Of a stretch of 50,805 bases of DNA, positions 30,044-40,300 are shown piece after piece. The stretch lies in contig MPUH01000488.1 of the NCBI GenBank assembly GCA_001970955.1, forward strand, positions 1 through 50,805, given 5' to 3'. The first letter of the stretch is position 1. Every line of letters begins with the position of its first letter. The DNA is from Stentor coeruleus (taxonomy: Eukaryota > Ciliophora > Heterotrichea > Heterotrichida > Stentoridae). Under the pieces are notes generated by a model. That model was not told the origin of the DNA and ran no database searches. It was given only the letters and a program-made list of their open reading frames with translations. A program made the translations under genes and the position numbers.

Positions 30044-30187
30044 ATAAAATTTCAAATTATTTCTTAAAGATATTGAAAAAAAGTTTTTAATTCAGATGCT
30101 TTAGCACTAGCGTTNAATAAAATTTCAAATTATTTCTTAAAGATATTGAAAAAAAGTTTTTAATTCAGATGCTTTAGCACTAGCGTT
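30043..30187. repeat. Assembly junction: 72-bp duplicate around N at 30115
   Basis: 30043-30114 and 30116-30187 are identical across one N. It directly abuts the previous junction, so a very short contig of about 150 bp was placed here. Confidence 0.9.
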
Positions 30188-30325
30188 TAGGTAAGTAAAA
30201 AATAATTGTATTAAAAACTTTTCCCAACAATTAATTTCTTTATCTATATATTCTTTTTTATAATTTTATCAAGACCTATAATTAATCTATTCCCAACCCA
30301 ATATTAACTTTTGCTAAATTATTAC

Positions 30326-33300
30326 CTATTCCTGAGTCAAACTGATCTGTTCAATCAACGTAGTCATCTCATCCATCTTGCTATTTAACCCTTCCACTGC
30401 ATCTCTCAACTCATTTTTTGACTCATCAAACGTATTATTCATAAGTTCCTGAATATTCTTAACTCGTGTTTTAATTTTCGTAATTTTTTCATCAGGACCA
30501 GCTATTGGATTAGTAACCGCTTCCTCCTGGCAAATCTGCAAATAAGTTTTTTTCCCTTGAGATCTTCTACAAAACAATAAGTACTCTCCTTCAATAACCA
30601 TTTCTGTGAGCTCTTTCATATCAGCTATTTCTTGTTCAGTCTTCACTCTACTATAAGTATCTCCCATAATTGAAATCAAAAGATTTAACATAATCAACGG
30701 GTTGATAACTGAAGCGAAAAAGAAAATAAGCCACTCAAAAGCTCCATAGCCATCTACTGAAAAATCTCCCAAATTCAAAAGATAAGCTTGTGATACATAA
30801 TAACTAAATGTCTGAGGAGTTCCTAAATTATTGACCATAATAAAATAAATAAGTGCGAAAGAGTAAGTTGAGTATGTAAGGAGAATAAGAAAAGAGATCA
30901 TATCATTAAAAACCTCACTGAGTAAGTTAATCATATACCTTGTATCATCAAAAAGCCTGAAGTAGCTGATTCCTCTAAGCATTGATGCAAATGTTACAGA
31001 GACAAGAACTTGCTTGCATATGCTTTCATCATAGTTGTCCCAAACTAAAGCTATGTAAAGGAAGCAAAGAATAATCCTAGCCATGTCGATATAATTCCAT
31101 ACATCCTGTAGATACATAGATCTTGTGAGAGCCATTTGAAAAAGCTCATAAGAAGTGAGCATGACATTCAGGATAAACAAAATAGTCACAGTTGTAGTAT
31201 TGTATTCGCCATCTTGGAATATAAGAAAATAAGATAAAACTAGCATGTAAATACAATACAAACAGGCTTGAGGAATCAAAAACCACTTAACATATTTCCA
31301 TTTATATAAGACAAGTTCTCTTATGAATTGGGTTTTGAAAATCTCAGTATTAGGACTACAGACTAAACTCTCGAGGAAACTGATCGACCCTCGAGATCCG
31401 ATGATGACATCAACTTTAAGAGCACTTTGAATAAATGTCAGAGCAGTTCCGACATTTGTAATGTCCTCTTCATTGAAAAAATCTTTGGCTTGAGGTCCAA
31501 GTGATCTTGCTTGTATAACTATCGGCAATTTAACTCTTTCATCACAAAATTTAGGTAGAAGTTTGTCGTAAGTGCTAAAGAAAATTGCGTTGTAAAACTC
31601 ATCCAGACCTCTAAAACCGATTTCATTGAGCTTTATTATTGAGTCTTCGAGATAACCAACTGAATAAGGGTCTTCTTGAACTTTAATTCTAATGTTTTTC
31701 ATAATCACATTGATACAGTCACGGAAGTTCCTTTGAATAGCGATTTGTAATGGACTATAAGCAGATTTGGAAAAGTAAAATGGACTGTTGCAGTCTAAAG
31801 CCTGCTTCAAATGCACTGGGAGGTTGAAGTATGCATAGAAATGTAAGGCGTTGAATTCAAAAGGAGCAATCATCCACTTATCCATTGTGGGGTCGTGAGG
31901 TAATTCATTGCCTTCGCAAATGTGCAAAAGATACTTCATAAATGAATAATACTCTCTTCCTGGTCCATATATAGCAAATTTATTTCCTCCAAGGATTGTT
32001 GGCAAGAAATGCAACTCATCATTTTCAACCGTAATAATATCTTTTTCTCCTTGTGTGAAGCATAACATAGAAATAGATGCTTTTGAGCAAAAATGAGTGA
32101 CTTCTGCAAAAGATGTAGAGTTCCACAAAGATAAGCTGCAGTCCATAGAAGAAATCCAAAAATACTTCGAGTTCTCATTAAAATAAATCCCAGTAATCCT
32201 CTCAGTATGATTATATAAAGTCTTAATACACACTTCTTTTCGAATATGCCAGATTTTAAAGCTACCACTTTCATCTCCAGAAATAAGCAAATCGTTATTC
32301 CTTGATACCCCAACAGCAGTAACTGGAGCAGTATGTCCTGCAAATTTTACACTTCTATTTGTCCTAAGTCTGTATATAAAAATCAAATTATCTGCCCCAC
32401 CAGATATTAGCATCTTATTTTCACCATCATCCGGTTTTCCGAAACTAAGTGCATTAACCACACTATTATGCCTTCTATAAACCTGTAAACAGTCAAAAGT
32501 CTTCTTATTATATATTGTCACTCTAAAATTCGCATCTCCCACAACTAAAAGACTATGGTCCTGACTTGCTGCAATAATCTTGACTACTGAAGGATGCTTA
32601 AGCTTAACCTGACTAACTACATCATCAACATTCCAAAAATGTATTTCTAAGTTTGTATATGCCGCAATCAAAGACTGCCCATCACTATTCACACATAAAG
32701 CAGAAAGTTCATGAGTCAGGTTAAAAGTTTTTGTCACAGATCTTGTTTTTATATCCCAAACTTTTATTTCTTTAGAGTCAGCAGTATATAAAGCATTCTG
32801 AGTTCTTGAATAACACATGAATCTTATAATCGCGCTATGCTGTTTTTTCCTACAAGAATTATCAAAAACTGGAAAGTGCCAGGTCATGATTTTGTAATTC
32901 TCAGCAATTGAATAGATACTCTTTTGGTCTGTTGAGATTTTGAAAGCTTTTACCCAGTCAGTATGTCCAGTTAGGATAATTTCATCTTTATCTTCGATTA
33001 CACTCCATATACGAATAGTTGAATCATTACTTGAAGATACAAGTATGGTCTCTATATGGTTGAACTCCAAGTGCGAGATACGTTTTGTATGACCATCAAG
33101 GGTTTTAACAAGAGTCATGGATTCATAGTCCCAAACTTTAAGTACTGCATTGCTATCACCAGCAGCGAAGAATTTTAAATTGTCAGAAATCTTCACTGCC
33201 CAAACACTAGACGTAAATTCATTAAGCACAGTGACAACTTCACCTTTTATCAAGTTGAAGAATTTCACTTTTTTATCAGACCCTCCAGAAACCAAAATTG

Positions 33301-33901
33301 ACCCATCTTTACTTCGGTCCATGCTTAGCACAGCTTTTTCATGTGAGTATAAAATTTTGTTATTCCCAGCTTTATCCCAAGAGCGCACCGTACAATCATC
33401 ACTTGCTGAAAAAATCTCTTCTTCATCAGCAGAAATAGCTAATTTATTAATCTCTTTCTCATGGCCGACAAAACTCTGTACTGGTTCAAAGGTCTTGAAG
33501 TCAAATTTTCTTATAATCCCATCTCGGCCTGCTGAGACAAAATACTTGTCTCCTTTATAAATTGCTATTGAATATACGCTTCCCCCTTCAAGGAAAATAT
33601 CCTGGATTATCTCTTTATTATCTTTGTCTACAACTGCAATTCGTCCTTCTATACTGCCAAAAATAAAATACTTTCCTGATTCTGAGATCTCTAAACAATT
33701 CCCTTTGAATGGAGTTGTAATCTCTTTAGGGCTCAGCCTTTCGATATGTAATATTGCTTTTTTTAGCTCAGCTACGTAAGATAAACAGCCTGGATTGCTG
33801 AATAATTCATCAAGATTGGATGCTATGTCTTCTTGAACTTTTGGGACTTTGTCCCTTTGTAAAAGGAAAGTGCCTAAAGACTTTAGACCGTTCTCTGACA
33901 T
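30326..33901 (-). CDS. WD40-repeat / TRP-type ion channel fusion
   Basis: 1,191 aa in one unbroken frame. Residues about 60-650 contain fourteen WD40-like blades (for example FSASDDCTVRSWD, VSSSNDSTIRIWS, ISGDESGSFKIWH), enough for two seven-bladed propellers. About 690-760 is an ankyrin-like helical region (YSPLQIAIQRNFRDCINVIM). About 866-1080 is a six-helix ion-transport domain: S1 LIPQACLYCIYMLVLSYFL, S4 with LRGISYFRLFDDTR, a pore region around YLLNLGDFSVDGYG, and S6 with LNLLISIMGDTY, a typical TRP-channel S6 ending. A short coiled coil closes the protein (about 1150-1188), as in tetramerising TRP channels. Predicted plasma- or ciliary-membrane cation channel with a huge cytosolic N-terminal platform. 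S4 has few basic residues, so it is not a classical voltage sensor. Confidence 0.9.
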   Translation of the reverse strand: MSENGLKSLGTFLLQRDKVPKVQEDIASNLDELFSNPGCLSYVAELKKAILHIERLSPKEITTPFKGNCLEISESGKYFIFGSIEGRIAVVDKDNKEIIQDIFLEGGSVYSIAIYKGDKYFVSAGRDGIIRKFDFKTFEPVQSFVGHEKEINKLAISADEEEIFSASDDCTVRSWDKAGNNKILYSHEKAVLSMDRSKDGSILVSGGSDKKVKFFNLIKGEVVTVLNEFTSSVWAVKISDNLKFFAAGDSNAVLKVWDYESMTLVKTLDGHTKRISHLEFNHIETILVSSSNDSTIRIWSVIEDKDEIILTGHTDWVKAFKISTDQKSIYSIAENYKIMTWHFPVFDNSCRKKQHSAIIRFMCYSRTQNALYTADSKEIKVWDIKTRSVTKTFNLTHELSALCVNSDGQSLIAAYTNLEIHFWNVDDVVSQVKLKHPSVVKIIAASQDHSLLVVGDANFRVTIYNKKTFDCLQVYRRHNSVVNALSFGKPDDGENKMLISGGADNLIFIYRLRTNRSVKFAGHTAPVTAVGVSRNNDLLISGDESGSFKIWHIRKEVCIKTLYNHTERITGIYFNENSKYFWISSMDCSLSLWNSTSFAEVTHFCSKASISMLCFTQGEKDIITVENDELHFLPTILGGNKFAIYGPGREYYSFMKYLLHICEGNELPHDPTMDKWMIAPFEFNALHFYAYFNLPVHLKQALDCNSPFYFSKSAYSPLQIAIQRNFRDCINVIMKNIRIKVQEDPYSVGYLEDSIIKLNEIGFRGLDEFYNAIFFSTYDKLLPKFCDERVKLPIVIQARSLGPQAKDFFNEEDITNVGTALTFIQSALKVDVIIGSRGSISFLESLVCSPNTEIFKTQFIRELVLYKWKYVKWFLIPQACLYCIYMLVLSYFLIFQDGEYNTTTVTILFILNVMLTSYELFQMALTRSMYLQDVWNYIDMARIILCFLYIALVWDNYDESICKQVLVSVTFASMLRGISYFRLFDDTRYMINLLSEVFNDMISFLILLTYSTYSFALIYFIMVNNLGTPQTFSYYVSQAYLLNLGDFSVDGYGAFEWLIFFFASVINPLIMLNLLISIMGDTYSRVKTEQEIADMKELTEMVIEGEYLLFCRRSQGKKTYLQICQEEAVTNPIAGPDEKITKIKTRVKNIQELMNNTFDESKNELRDAVEGLNSKMDEMTTLIEQISLTQE

Positions 33902-34427
33902 TTTTATACGCTAATTTAAATTTTCTATGGCTAAAAAATATATTTTAAGTTTTATTTGTAGCTGGTCGTTGTAGTTTGAGTTTTTCAATGAATGAGCTTA
34001 GCTTTTGTTTTGGTTTGTAATAAGTTTTGCATTTTGGTTTGTGTAAGACATCATGCAAGATGATGAATTCAGTGTTTTTGATTTTATAACCAATCTTGAT
34101 GGATATTTAAGTTTATTAGTATTTTATTAAATGAATTTAAGTGTTTTCTGCCCAATACTTCTTTCTTTAAGACCTATTTTTCCTTAGAAATTCAGACTTA
34201 CCTTTTAATTTCAACTTATTATTAATCTAATTTCTTTTGTTAATTTCCTAATAATCTAAAACTTTACCTTGCAATATTCAATCCCTATAATTACTATATT
34301 CATTAACTTAAACAATGAAATCTATATAAAAAAGCCACTTACCTAACTTTTTCCATCATAAAACCTTTTTCTTTTAAGTTTTTTCACATATCATCCATAT
34401 CAAGTCTTAACTTTAACTTCTTAATAA
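33902..34427. promoter_or_regulatory. Divergent intergenic region (channel / RRM gene)
   Basis: About 520 bp shared by the 5' ends of the channel (-) and the RRM gene (+). On the sense strand of each gene the proximal ~100-150 bases are G-poor. No specific motif recognised. Confidence 0.4.
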
Positions 34428-34838
34428 ATGGAAAACGAAGAAAAAAAAGTTGACATTGAAGAAAAAGAAGAAGAAAAGGTCGAAAATGATTCTGATGAAC
34501 GAGACAAAAAGTCAATTTTTATAGGAAACGTGGACTATTCAACTAGCACAGAAGAGCTTAGAAATTTATTTAAAGAATGTGGGGCTATAGAAAGGGTCAC
34601 AATCCCAACAGATAAATTTACGGGACACCCTAAAGGATATGCGTATATTGAATTTATAGATGCAAGCTCTGTAATGAAAGCTGAGTCGATAAACGATAAA
34701 AACTTCAAAGGTAGGAAATTGAAAGTTTTACCTAAAAGGAATAACATCCCTAAAGCCAAGCCGCGAAACTCAAGAACTTTTCGGAGACGAAGCTCGTTAT
34801 ATTCTAGGCCCAGATATGGTAGATTTAAGCCCTATTAG
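34428..34838 (+). CDS. PABPN1-like nuclear poly(A)-binding protein
   Basis: 136 aa. An acidic N-terminus (Glu/Lys/Asp-rich to residue 27) is followed by one RRM (about 28-105) with RNP2 IFIGNVDY and RNP1 KGYAYIEF. Specific PABPN1/PABP2 features are GHPKGYAYIEF and GRKLKVLPKRNNIP just after the RRM. The C-terminus is Arg/Tyr-rich (RTFRRRSSLYSRPRYGRF), as in PABPN1, where it is methylated and contributes to RNA binding. PABPN1 stimulates poly(A) polymerase and sets tail length in the nucleus. The coiled coil of the animal protein is reduced to the acidic segment. Short and intronless. Confidence 0.9.
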   Translation: MENEEKKVDIEEKEEEKVENDSDERDKKSIFIGNVDYSTSTEELRNLFKECGAIERVTIPTDKFTGHPKGYAYIEFIDASSVMKAESINDKNFKGRKLKVLPKRNNIPKAKPRNSRTFRRRSSLYSRPRYGRFKPY

Positions 34839-35593
34839 ATATGACCAACTTAATTTATGACCTTTTACAGCTCATTTGCTTGATGTAAAGTTGTATATGT
34901 GTTAATTTTGTGATTGTTTGTATATAATAGCTGAGGATTTGAAGGCTTTTATGATTTTGGTGTATGTTTATTGATAATCTAGCGATAAAGTTAGATTTGT
35001 TTAAAGTTATGAAAAATATTTTTGGTAATTATTCATGGATTTAAATGAAGGCTTTTATTAGAAATATATGTTGAAGTTTTTTTGTGATTAAACTTAATAC
35101 TTTTTAGCATTGTTAAGTTTAATGTATATTTTTTTAAATTAAGGCCAATTTTGATAGGATATTATGGTAAATTTAATTTTAATTCTAAATGTAAGGAATT
35201 AATGAATATTTTTAAGATTTCTTCATTGTGATACATGAAATTTTAAATTATTCTTCTATTATTATCTTTACTATTTTCACATAATTTTAATATCTGAGAA
35301 AATCTATCAATTGACTAATTTTGTTTCTTCCATGCACTTCTTTCAAATAAAATAGCATGAAATTATAAAATCTTTAATCAAAGAAAGGCCTTAATAATTC
35401 AGATAGTTATTAGCCATAGCCTAAAATTATAAATCTCCCAATCCTCAAACTTTTTTTCTCATATGTAAAAATGCACACCAACAACTATTTTTTTTTGTAG
35501 TCGGTCTATTTTTAAGTTCGTCAACTGAATCATCCCATATATATTTTTTATCACTTACTAATAACCGTCTGAATAAACCTTATTACATAAAAA
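34839..35593. other. Intergenic region
   Basis: AT-rich, with no supported gene. The final ~130 bases are G-poor and pyrimidine-rich like other 5' flanks. Confidence 0.5.
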
Positions 35594-37741
35594 ATGCTTA
35601 ACCCAAACTACATCTCAGCAAGCAATTCTTCTCGAAGCAACATAAACGAAGATATCACACAAACTCAGATACTTTTCCATGGAGTGTCTCCAAAAAAAGC
35701 TTCTAAAGGCATATTTCTCTCTATCAAAAAAGGACCTTTTGGCCAAGGATTCTACTTTGCCAAAACTCAAGAAGAAGCCAGCTCATTCTTTAAACCTGGA
35801 CATCTAATCTTTAAATGCACAGTCCTCACAGGAGTTTCTCTAGTTCTTACAGACACTTCACGTTTTATTAGTAAATCTGACTTGGATCATTACAATTTCC
35901 AGTCTATTGAAGGACTTAGCACTAACAAAAATTCTCTTTATTTGATTTTTGATAAATATCAAGTGATTTCTGTTGCCAGTCTCGAACAGCAAAAAAGCTT
36001 TTTAAACAACTATTTTCAAGAAAAATGCGAGAATTTACTATGTACAAGTAAAGGGAAAAATCACAAAGATTTGCCTTGTGACTTGAACCATTATTACAAT
36101 GATTTTAGAGAAAATATTAAGAAATCACGAAGTTTTTCTAACATGATAAACTTGTCAAGTAATTTCGGTAAAAAGCTCAACTCATCTATCCATTCTATGC
36201 AGAATTTTAGTTCTAAAGAGATTTTCTCATGTTTTAATAAAAACTGTAGAATGTATAAACAATATCATAGTGGAGATTGTATGAATATATGCAAAAATAG
36301 GAACTGCAAATTTTTAAATAATTACCATTTGCCGAAATGCATCGTTTGCTGTGGGAATAATAACTGTAAGATGTGTGGAGAATGGCATTTTGAAGATTGC
36401 ATATTTTACTGCAAGAACCAGAAATGCTTACATTTTGATGAATTCCATGATAGTGATTGCATAAATATGTGCCGTAATCAAAGATGTGCAGAGATTAGCG
36501 AATACCATAAACCTCCATGTCAAACCCCAGTCTCCTCCACAGGGGTAAGTTCAAGTCCTCCTCCGGAAGTTATAATCATATGCAAAAATAAACTTTGTAT
36601 AAATGTTAATCAAGCCCATGAAGAAAAATGTGTAATCCCATGTCGAGATAGGAACTGTAAATATTTTGATAAATGCCATGATCAACTCTGTAACCTTTAT
36701 TGTTTCAATAAAAACTGTTTGATGAGTGAAGAATATCATCAAGGAAATTGCCTACTTAGATGCCGCAACAAGAACTGTAAAACATTTAACAATTATCATC
36801 CTTCAAATTGTGTCCTTCCTTGTGGAGATCGAAAATGCAAATTCTTTGGATCTTTTCATAATGGAGCTTGTACTCTTCCATGTAGTAATAATAAATGCAA
36901 ATACAAAGGTAAACACCATGGAGAAAAATGCATTTTACCTTGTTCAGAAATTCAATGCAAGTCTTTTTTGATGTATCATGAAAATGATGAATGCCAACTA
37001 CCATGCTCCAACCAATTTTGTAAACTCTTTGGTCAATTTCATGACTTGAAATGTTCTTTGCCTTGCAGAAACAAAGAATGTAAATGGTATAATTCTTACC
37101 ATGACACCCTTTGTGTATTACCTTGCCGAAATAAAAGTTGCTCAGATTATCAAAAACATCATATCTATACTTGTGACTACACATGCTCAAATCCTAAATG
37201 TAAGAAATTCTCTGAAGAGCACAAAGATGACTGTATCCTTCCTTGTGATAATCCGTTTTGTAAAAAGTTTGGCCAATATCACAAAGATAAATGCCTTACA
37301 ATCAAGAAATTATCATTATCTAAAAAACAAGAAGAAGAAGAAGATAATAATGAATATCAAGATACCTTAACAGACCTTAGACCAGTATCATCTTTAAGTT
37401 TGGAGGATAAAAAAGTATCTCAGAAGGAAAAAGAGGAGGAAAAACATTTGACTATAAAAAATGTTTTAAAATCTGTGGCAATTGTATCTTGTATAACAGC
37501 AGTAGCTGCTATTGCTAGGGAGAAAAACTATATTAAACATGCAGTTAAAGATATGAAAAATGCTTCTGTTATTAAAAATACAGCCACTGTTGTTAAGGCA
37601 GCTATTCCAGCTATTCAAAAGGTAGTTGTTGAAAGCACTGAAAATTTAGCTAGGAGTAGTCAAAATAATAGTCAGGCAAAAATCACGTTGAAGAAAATTA
37701 TTAGTAGCTTGGGACAGTTTTTAGTTAGGAAATATTCATAA
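35594..37741 (+). CDS. PARP-like protein with 18 CCHC-type tandem repeats
   Basis: 715 aa. Residues about 25-131 resemble a compact PARP/ADP-ribosyltransferase fold. LFHGVS supplies the NAD-binding His29-Gly30, GPFGQGFYFAKTQEEAS supplies Tyr54, and SLYLIFDKYQVIS aligns with the strand that carries the catalytic Glu, but here the residue is Leu115. H-Y-L is the triad of mono-ADP-ribosylating PARPs. A degenerate repeat at 145-162 is followed from 213 to about 570 by seventeen repeats of exactly 20 residues, C-x4-C-x6-H-x3-C-x3, with an aromatic before His and often Leu-Pro at the end, for example CRNKNCKTFNNYHPSNCVLP. They recall NF-X1-type Zn fingers. Repeat 5 carries a 17-residue insertion and one repeat an extra residue. 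A hydrophobic helix near 623-640 may be a membrane segment. Confidence 0.8.
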   Translation: MLNPNYISASNSSRSNINEDITQTQILFHGVSPKKASKGIFLSIKKGPFGQGFYFAKTQEEASSFFKPGHLIFKCTVLTGVSLVLTDTSRFISKSDLDHYNFQSIEGLSTNKNSLYLIFDKYQVISVASLEQQKSFLNNYFQEKCENLLCTSKGKNHKDLPCDLNHYYNDFRENIKKSRSFSNMINLSSNFGKKLNSSIHSMQNFSSKEIFSCFNKNCRMYKQYHSGDCMNICKNRNCKFLNNYHLPKCIVCCGNNNCKMCGEWHFEDCIFYCKNQKCLHFDEFHDSDCINMCRNQRCAEISEYHKPPCQTPVSSTGVSSSPPPEVIIICKNKLCINVNQAHEEKCVIPCRDRNCKYFDKCHDQLCNLYCFNKNCLMSEEYHQGNCLLRCRNKNCKTFNNYHPSNCVLPCGDRKCKFFGSFHNGACTLPCSNNKCKYKGKHHGEKCILPCSEIQCKSFLMYHENDECQLPCSNQFCKLFGQFHDLKCSLPCRNKECKWYNSYHDTLCVLPCRNKSCSDYQKHHIYTCDYTCSNPKCKKFSEEHKDDCILPCDNPFCKKFGQYHKDKCLTIKKLSLSKKQEEEEDNNEYQDTLTDLRPVSSLSLEDKKVSQKEKEEEKHLTIKNVLKSVAIVSCITAVAAIAREKNYIKHAVKDMKNASVIKNTATVVKAAIPAIQKVVVESTENLARSSQNNSQAKITLKKIISSLGQFLVRKYS
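36230..37294 (+). repeat. 60-bp-period coding repeat (17 CCHC units)
   Basis: Coding tandem array inside the PARP-like gene. Unit length is fixed at 60 bp apart from one 51-bp insertion and one 3-bp insertion. DNA identity between units is low while Cys and His positions are fixed, so the array is old and kept by selection. Confidence 0.85.
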
Positions 37742-38492
37742 GTAACTGGTTGGGTTGAAATTATAGAACATTTTGAAATAAAAAATGTACTGTATTAGTA
37801 TTTTTATATCTCAGAAATACCAGTTGTAGTTTTAATTAGTCATTATAATTAAAGAATTTTATAGGCAAGTAAAGATATTATTACTAAACAGCAGTAAGCT
37901 TTTCTATGGCCAAGGAAACTTCAGCACTGATTTATCTTCTAACTCCTTTCTTAAATTAGCATATCAGCAGATCAGATAGATTTATTAAATTAATAACTTA
38001 AAACTATAATCTAATCATATACTTAAGATTATTTTGAAAGTCAATAAAATAGCCAAAAATATAATTTGATGCTTGCTTGATACTCAGTCTTAAGAAAGTC
38101 CTTATATAAATAAACCTCATAAAAGAAAATTTAGATGATATTGATTGCAGATTCATATAAATAAAGCTAGAAACTCATAACAGTCTTATAGTAATTGACA
38201 ATCTAGCATTTATATTATAAGTAAGTTTGTTAGAAAAAGAATTTAAAACTAAAAAAATCAGTACAACCCCTGGAGAATATTATGACTTATAAATTAAAGC
38301 CTTTATTATTTTTTATATCTGCATGCTATTCTGCTGTGAAAATCTTCTAAATCTACTTTTCTTTCAACTAACTCACAATTTTATCTTATCTAAAATATCC
38401 AAAGGGCAAAATAAATATATATATTAAGTATCTCTCATATAAATTCAAACAAAAACTCAAAAATCAAACCTACGAAAGGTGTTTACTAAGTA
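37742..38492. other. Intergenic region between convergent genes
   Basis: AT-rich 3' flanks of two convergent genes. Nothing supported. Confidence 0.5.
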
Positions 38493-39104
38493 TTAATCTC
38501 TTAAATGCTCTGGAACATAATCTTCTTCACTATCTTCATCTTCATCAGGTTTTCCTCCTTCTTCCTTCTTATCTTTTGTTTCTTCAGTCTTAGAATCCTT
38601 AGACGATTGAGGTGGTGGGACTTCTTCAGGTTTGCGTAGATGTTCTGGAAGTTCATCAGTTTCCCCTTGGCTATCTGAATCTTGTGAAAGGTCATCAAAA
38701 TCTTCTAAATCTATGTTGTCCCCAAGAAGATTTTCTGGTTTAATATATTCAGGATCTTCCCAGCGGTCCCAGTCTACTTTAAGAAATCTAAATTTCCCTT
38801 CTTGCTTTAGTAGTCTGGGCCAAAAACCAATTTTCCTCCACTTTTTTACAATGTTGAACTGCACGTTGCTATCTGTAATTTTCCAAGAACTTTTTTGAGT
38901 CCAGATATCATGCCAAAGCTCAAGATTCATGTGATAGACCAGACCGTTCACTCTGTTTTGAGCATCAAGCTTGACTATATTTGGGGCGACAAATGAGATT
39001 TGGGCTTGGCTTTCATTTATGCTTTTAGCTTCAACTTTCAAGAAAACATATCTTTTTCTTTGTGCCCATAAGACCGTAACATTAGATATTTGAGCTTCAA
39101 CCAT
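38493..39104 (-). CDS. p23 / Sba1-type HSP90 co-chaperone
   Basis: 203 aa from ATG 39104 (MVEAQISNVTVLW), chosen because the CS domain begins here in p23 proteins; the frame stays open to an ATG at 39167, which would add 21 residues. The CS domain spans about 3-110 (VLWAQRKRYVFLKVE, then WKITDSNVQFNIVKK). It ends in the p23-specific FWPRLLKQ and FLKVDWDRWEDPE, a match to the WPRLT-K and VDFNNWKDWED block of human p23. The tail is long and acidic and contains a twofold motif, LPEHLRKPEE and VPEHLRD. p23 binds the ATP-closed HSP90 dimer and stabilises client complexes. Confidence 0.9.
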   Translation of the reverse strand: MVEAQISNVTVLWAQRKRYVFLKVEAKSINESQAQISFVAPNIVKLDAQNRVNGLVYHMNLELWHDIWTQKSSWKITDSNVQFNIVKKWRKIGFWPRLLKQEGKFRFLKVDWDRWEDPEYIKPENLLGDNIDLEDFDDLSQDSDSQGETDELPEHLRKPEEVPPPQSSKDSKTEETKDKKEEGGKPDEDEDSEEDYVPEHLRD

Positions 39105-40171
39105 TATAAAGAAAAATCTAGAATTATGCTTTAATGTAGAAAAATATTTCAATTGGGTTATAGTCATTTTCTATGATAAATAGTTTTCTATTAGTTTCCA
39201 AGATAAAATCTTATTATATGAAACTTTTCTCAGATACTTTTCTTAACTATTAAAATTATATTTTTTTTAGATAATAACTTTGCAAAGGTTCAAGATATTT
39301 TTTAATCTTATCAGCTATCTTAATCTTGTGAAAGGTTGTTGGATTCTATTATGCTTCTGTAGTAATATTTATATCTTAGTCTAAAGGTATAATAATAATA
39401 TTTTCCATATTATATCTTAGTTCACTTTAAGAAATCGAAATTTATGTTATTGATTAGGCGGATAGCCAAAATTAATGTTTCCTAAACTTATTTTATAATA
39501 AAGGATATTGAAAATCTTCAGTAATTTTCAATATATTTTCCATAAGGATATCTTTGCAAAAGTATAAGATTATGTGATAATTAATTTATACGATAGAGAT
39601 AAAAAGACAGTAAAATTAGATTTAATTATGTTTAAGCAGATAAGTGAGATTAATATTTTACTTTCGTTTATGCTCAGCTTCAATTTTCGAAATGACAGCT
39701 TTATTAATTGTGCCCACAAGACTATAATATTAGACAGCCTTAATCATTTATAAAGGTAAATTGTAAATTTTATTTAAATCCAGAAAAATCTAAAACAGCT
39801 CACATTAATTATTTTCTCATATAGTAAGAACAATCTATTTAGCTATACAACAAATTTTTACACAAAAATATTCTAAAACTTTAAATCACATTTTTATTAT
39901 AATTTCGCTTTTACTGATAAACTCACCTTTTAATGCCAATTCACTTCCTGAAAATACTACCATCATCTCTATATCTAAAATCCCAATCCTTATAAAATCA
40001 TAAAAAACCTCAAAATCATCTTAATCAGTTATTCCAGGTAGCTTTGCATATCTAATCTTATATTTCCACCAAAGAATTTCTACAAAACTAACATATTTTC
40101 CTATCTTTAATCTAATATAAACTTTTAACCTTATATTTATCTTTTCAACCTTCAGTTTTATAAAAATTTTA
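39105..40171. other. Intergenic region
   Basis: AT-rich, no gene. The segment 39650-39740 weakly echoes the p23 gene on the - strand in order (a TTTATGCT-TCAACTTTC-like stretch, then GTGCCCA-AAGAC), so it may be a decayed duplicate of its 5' end. The last ~200 bases are pyrimidine-rich. Confidence 0.4.
39655..39745 (-). pseudogene. Possible decayed duplicate of the p23 5' end
   Basis: Forward sequence around 39667-39745 parallels 39018-39105. Both contain TTTATGCT then TTCAA-TTTC, then a GTGCCCA-AAGAC-TA block, then ATTAGA followed by an A/T-rich end with ATTATAAAG-like sequence. Mismatches and indels destroy the frame. It lies about 640 bp upstream of the p23 start in the same orientation. 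Confidence 0.4.
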
Positions 40172-40300
40172 TTTCTAATGGATAATGCAGCCGTATAGTT
40201 TATAATTTTATAATGTCTAAGGCTATGAAAAATCCNTTTCTAATGGATAATGCAGCCGTATAGTTTATAATTTTATAATGTCTAAGGCTATGAAAAATCC
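40172..40300. repeat. Assembly junction: 64-bp duplicate around N at 40236
   Basis: 40172-40235 and 40237-40300 are identical across one N. The duplicate includes the ATG and first eight codons of the next gene, so the gene start appears twice. Confidence 0.9.

Larger units (their letters stand above)
29707..30325. other. Intergenic region with two assembly junctions
   Basis: Between the 5' end of the IQ protein and the 3' end of the channel gene. It contains two single-N junctions. No gene. Confidence 0.6.

Noticed and set aside
36786-37190. 134-codon - strand and 81/89-codon + strand frames in the CCHC array
   Set aside because: Long shadows arise because the array has a regular 60-bp period; the Cys/His pattern exists only in the main frame.
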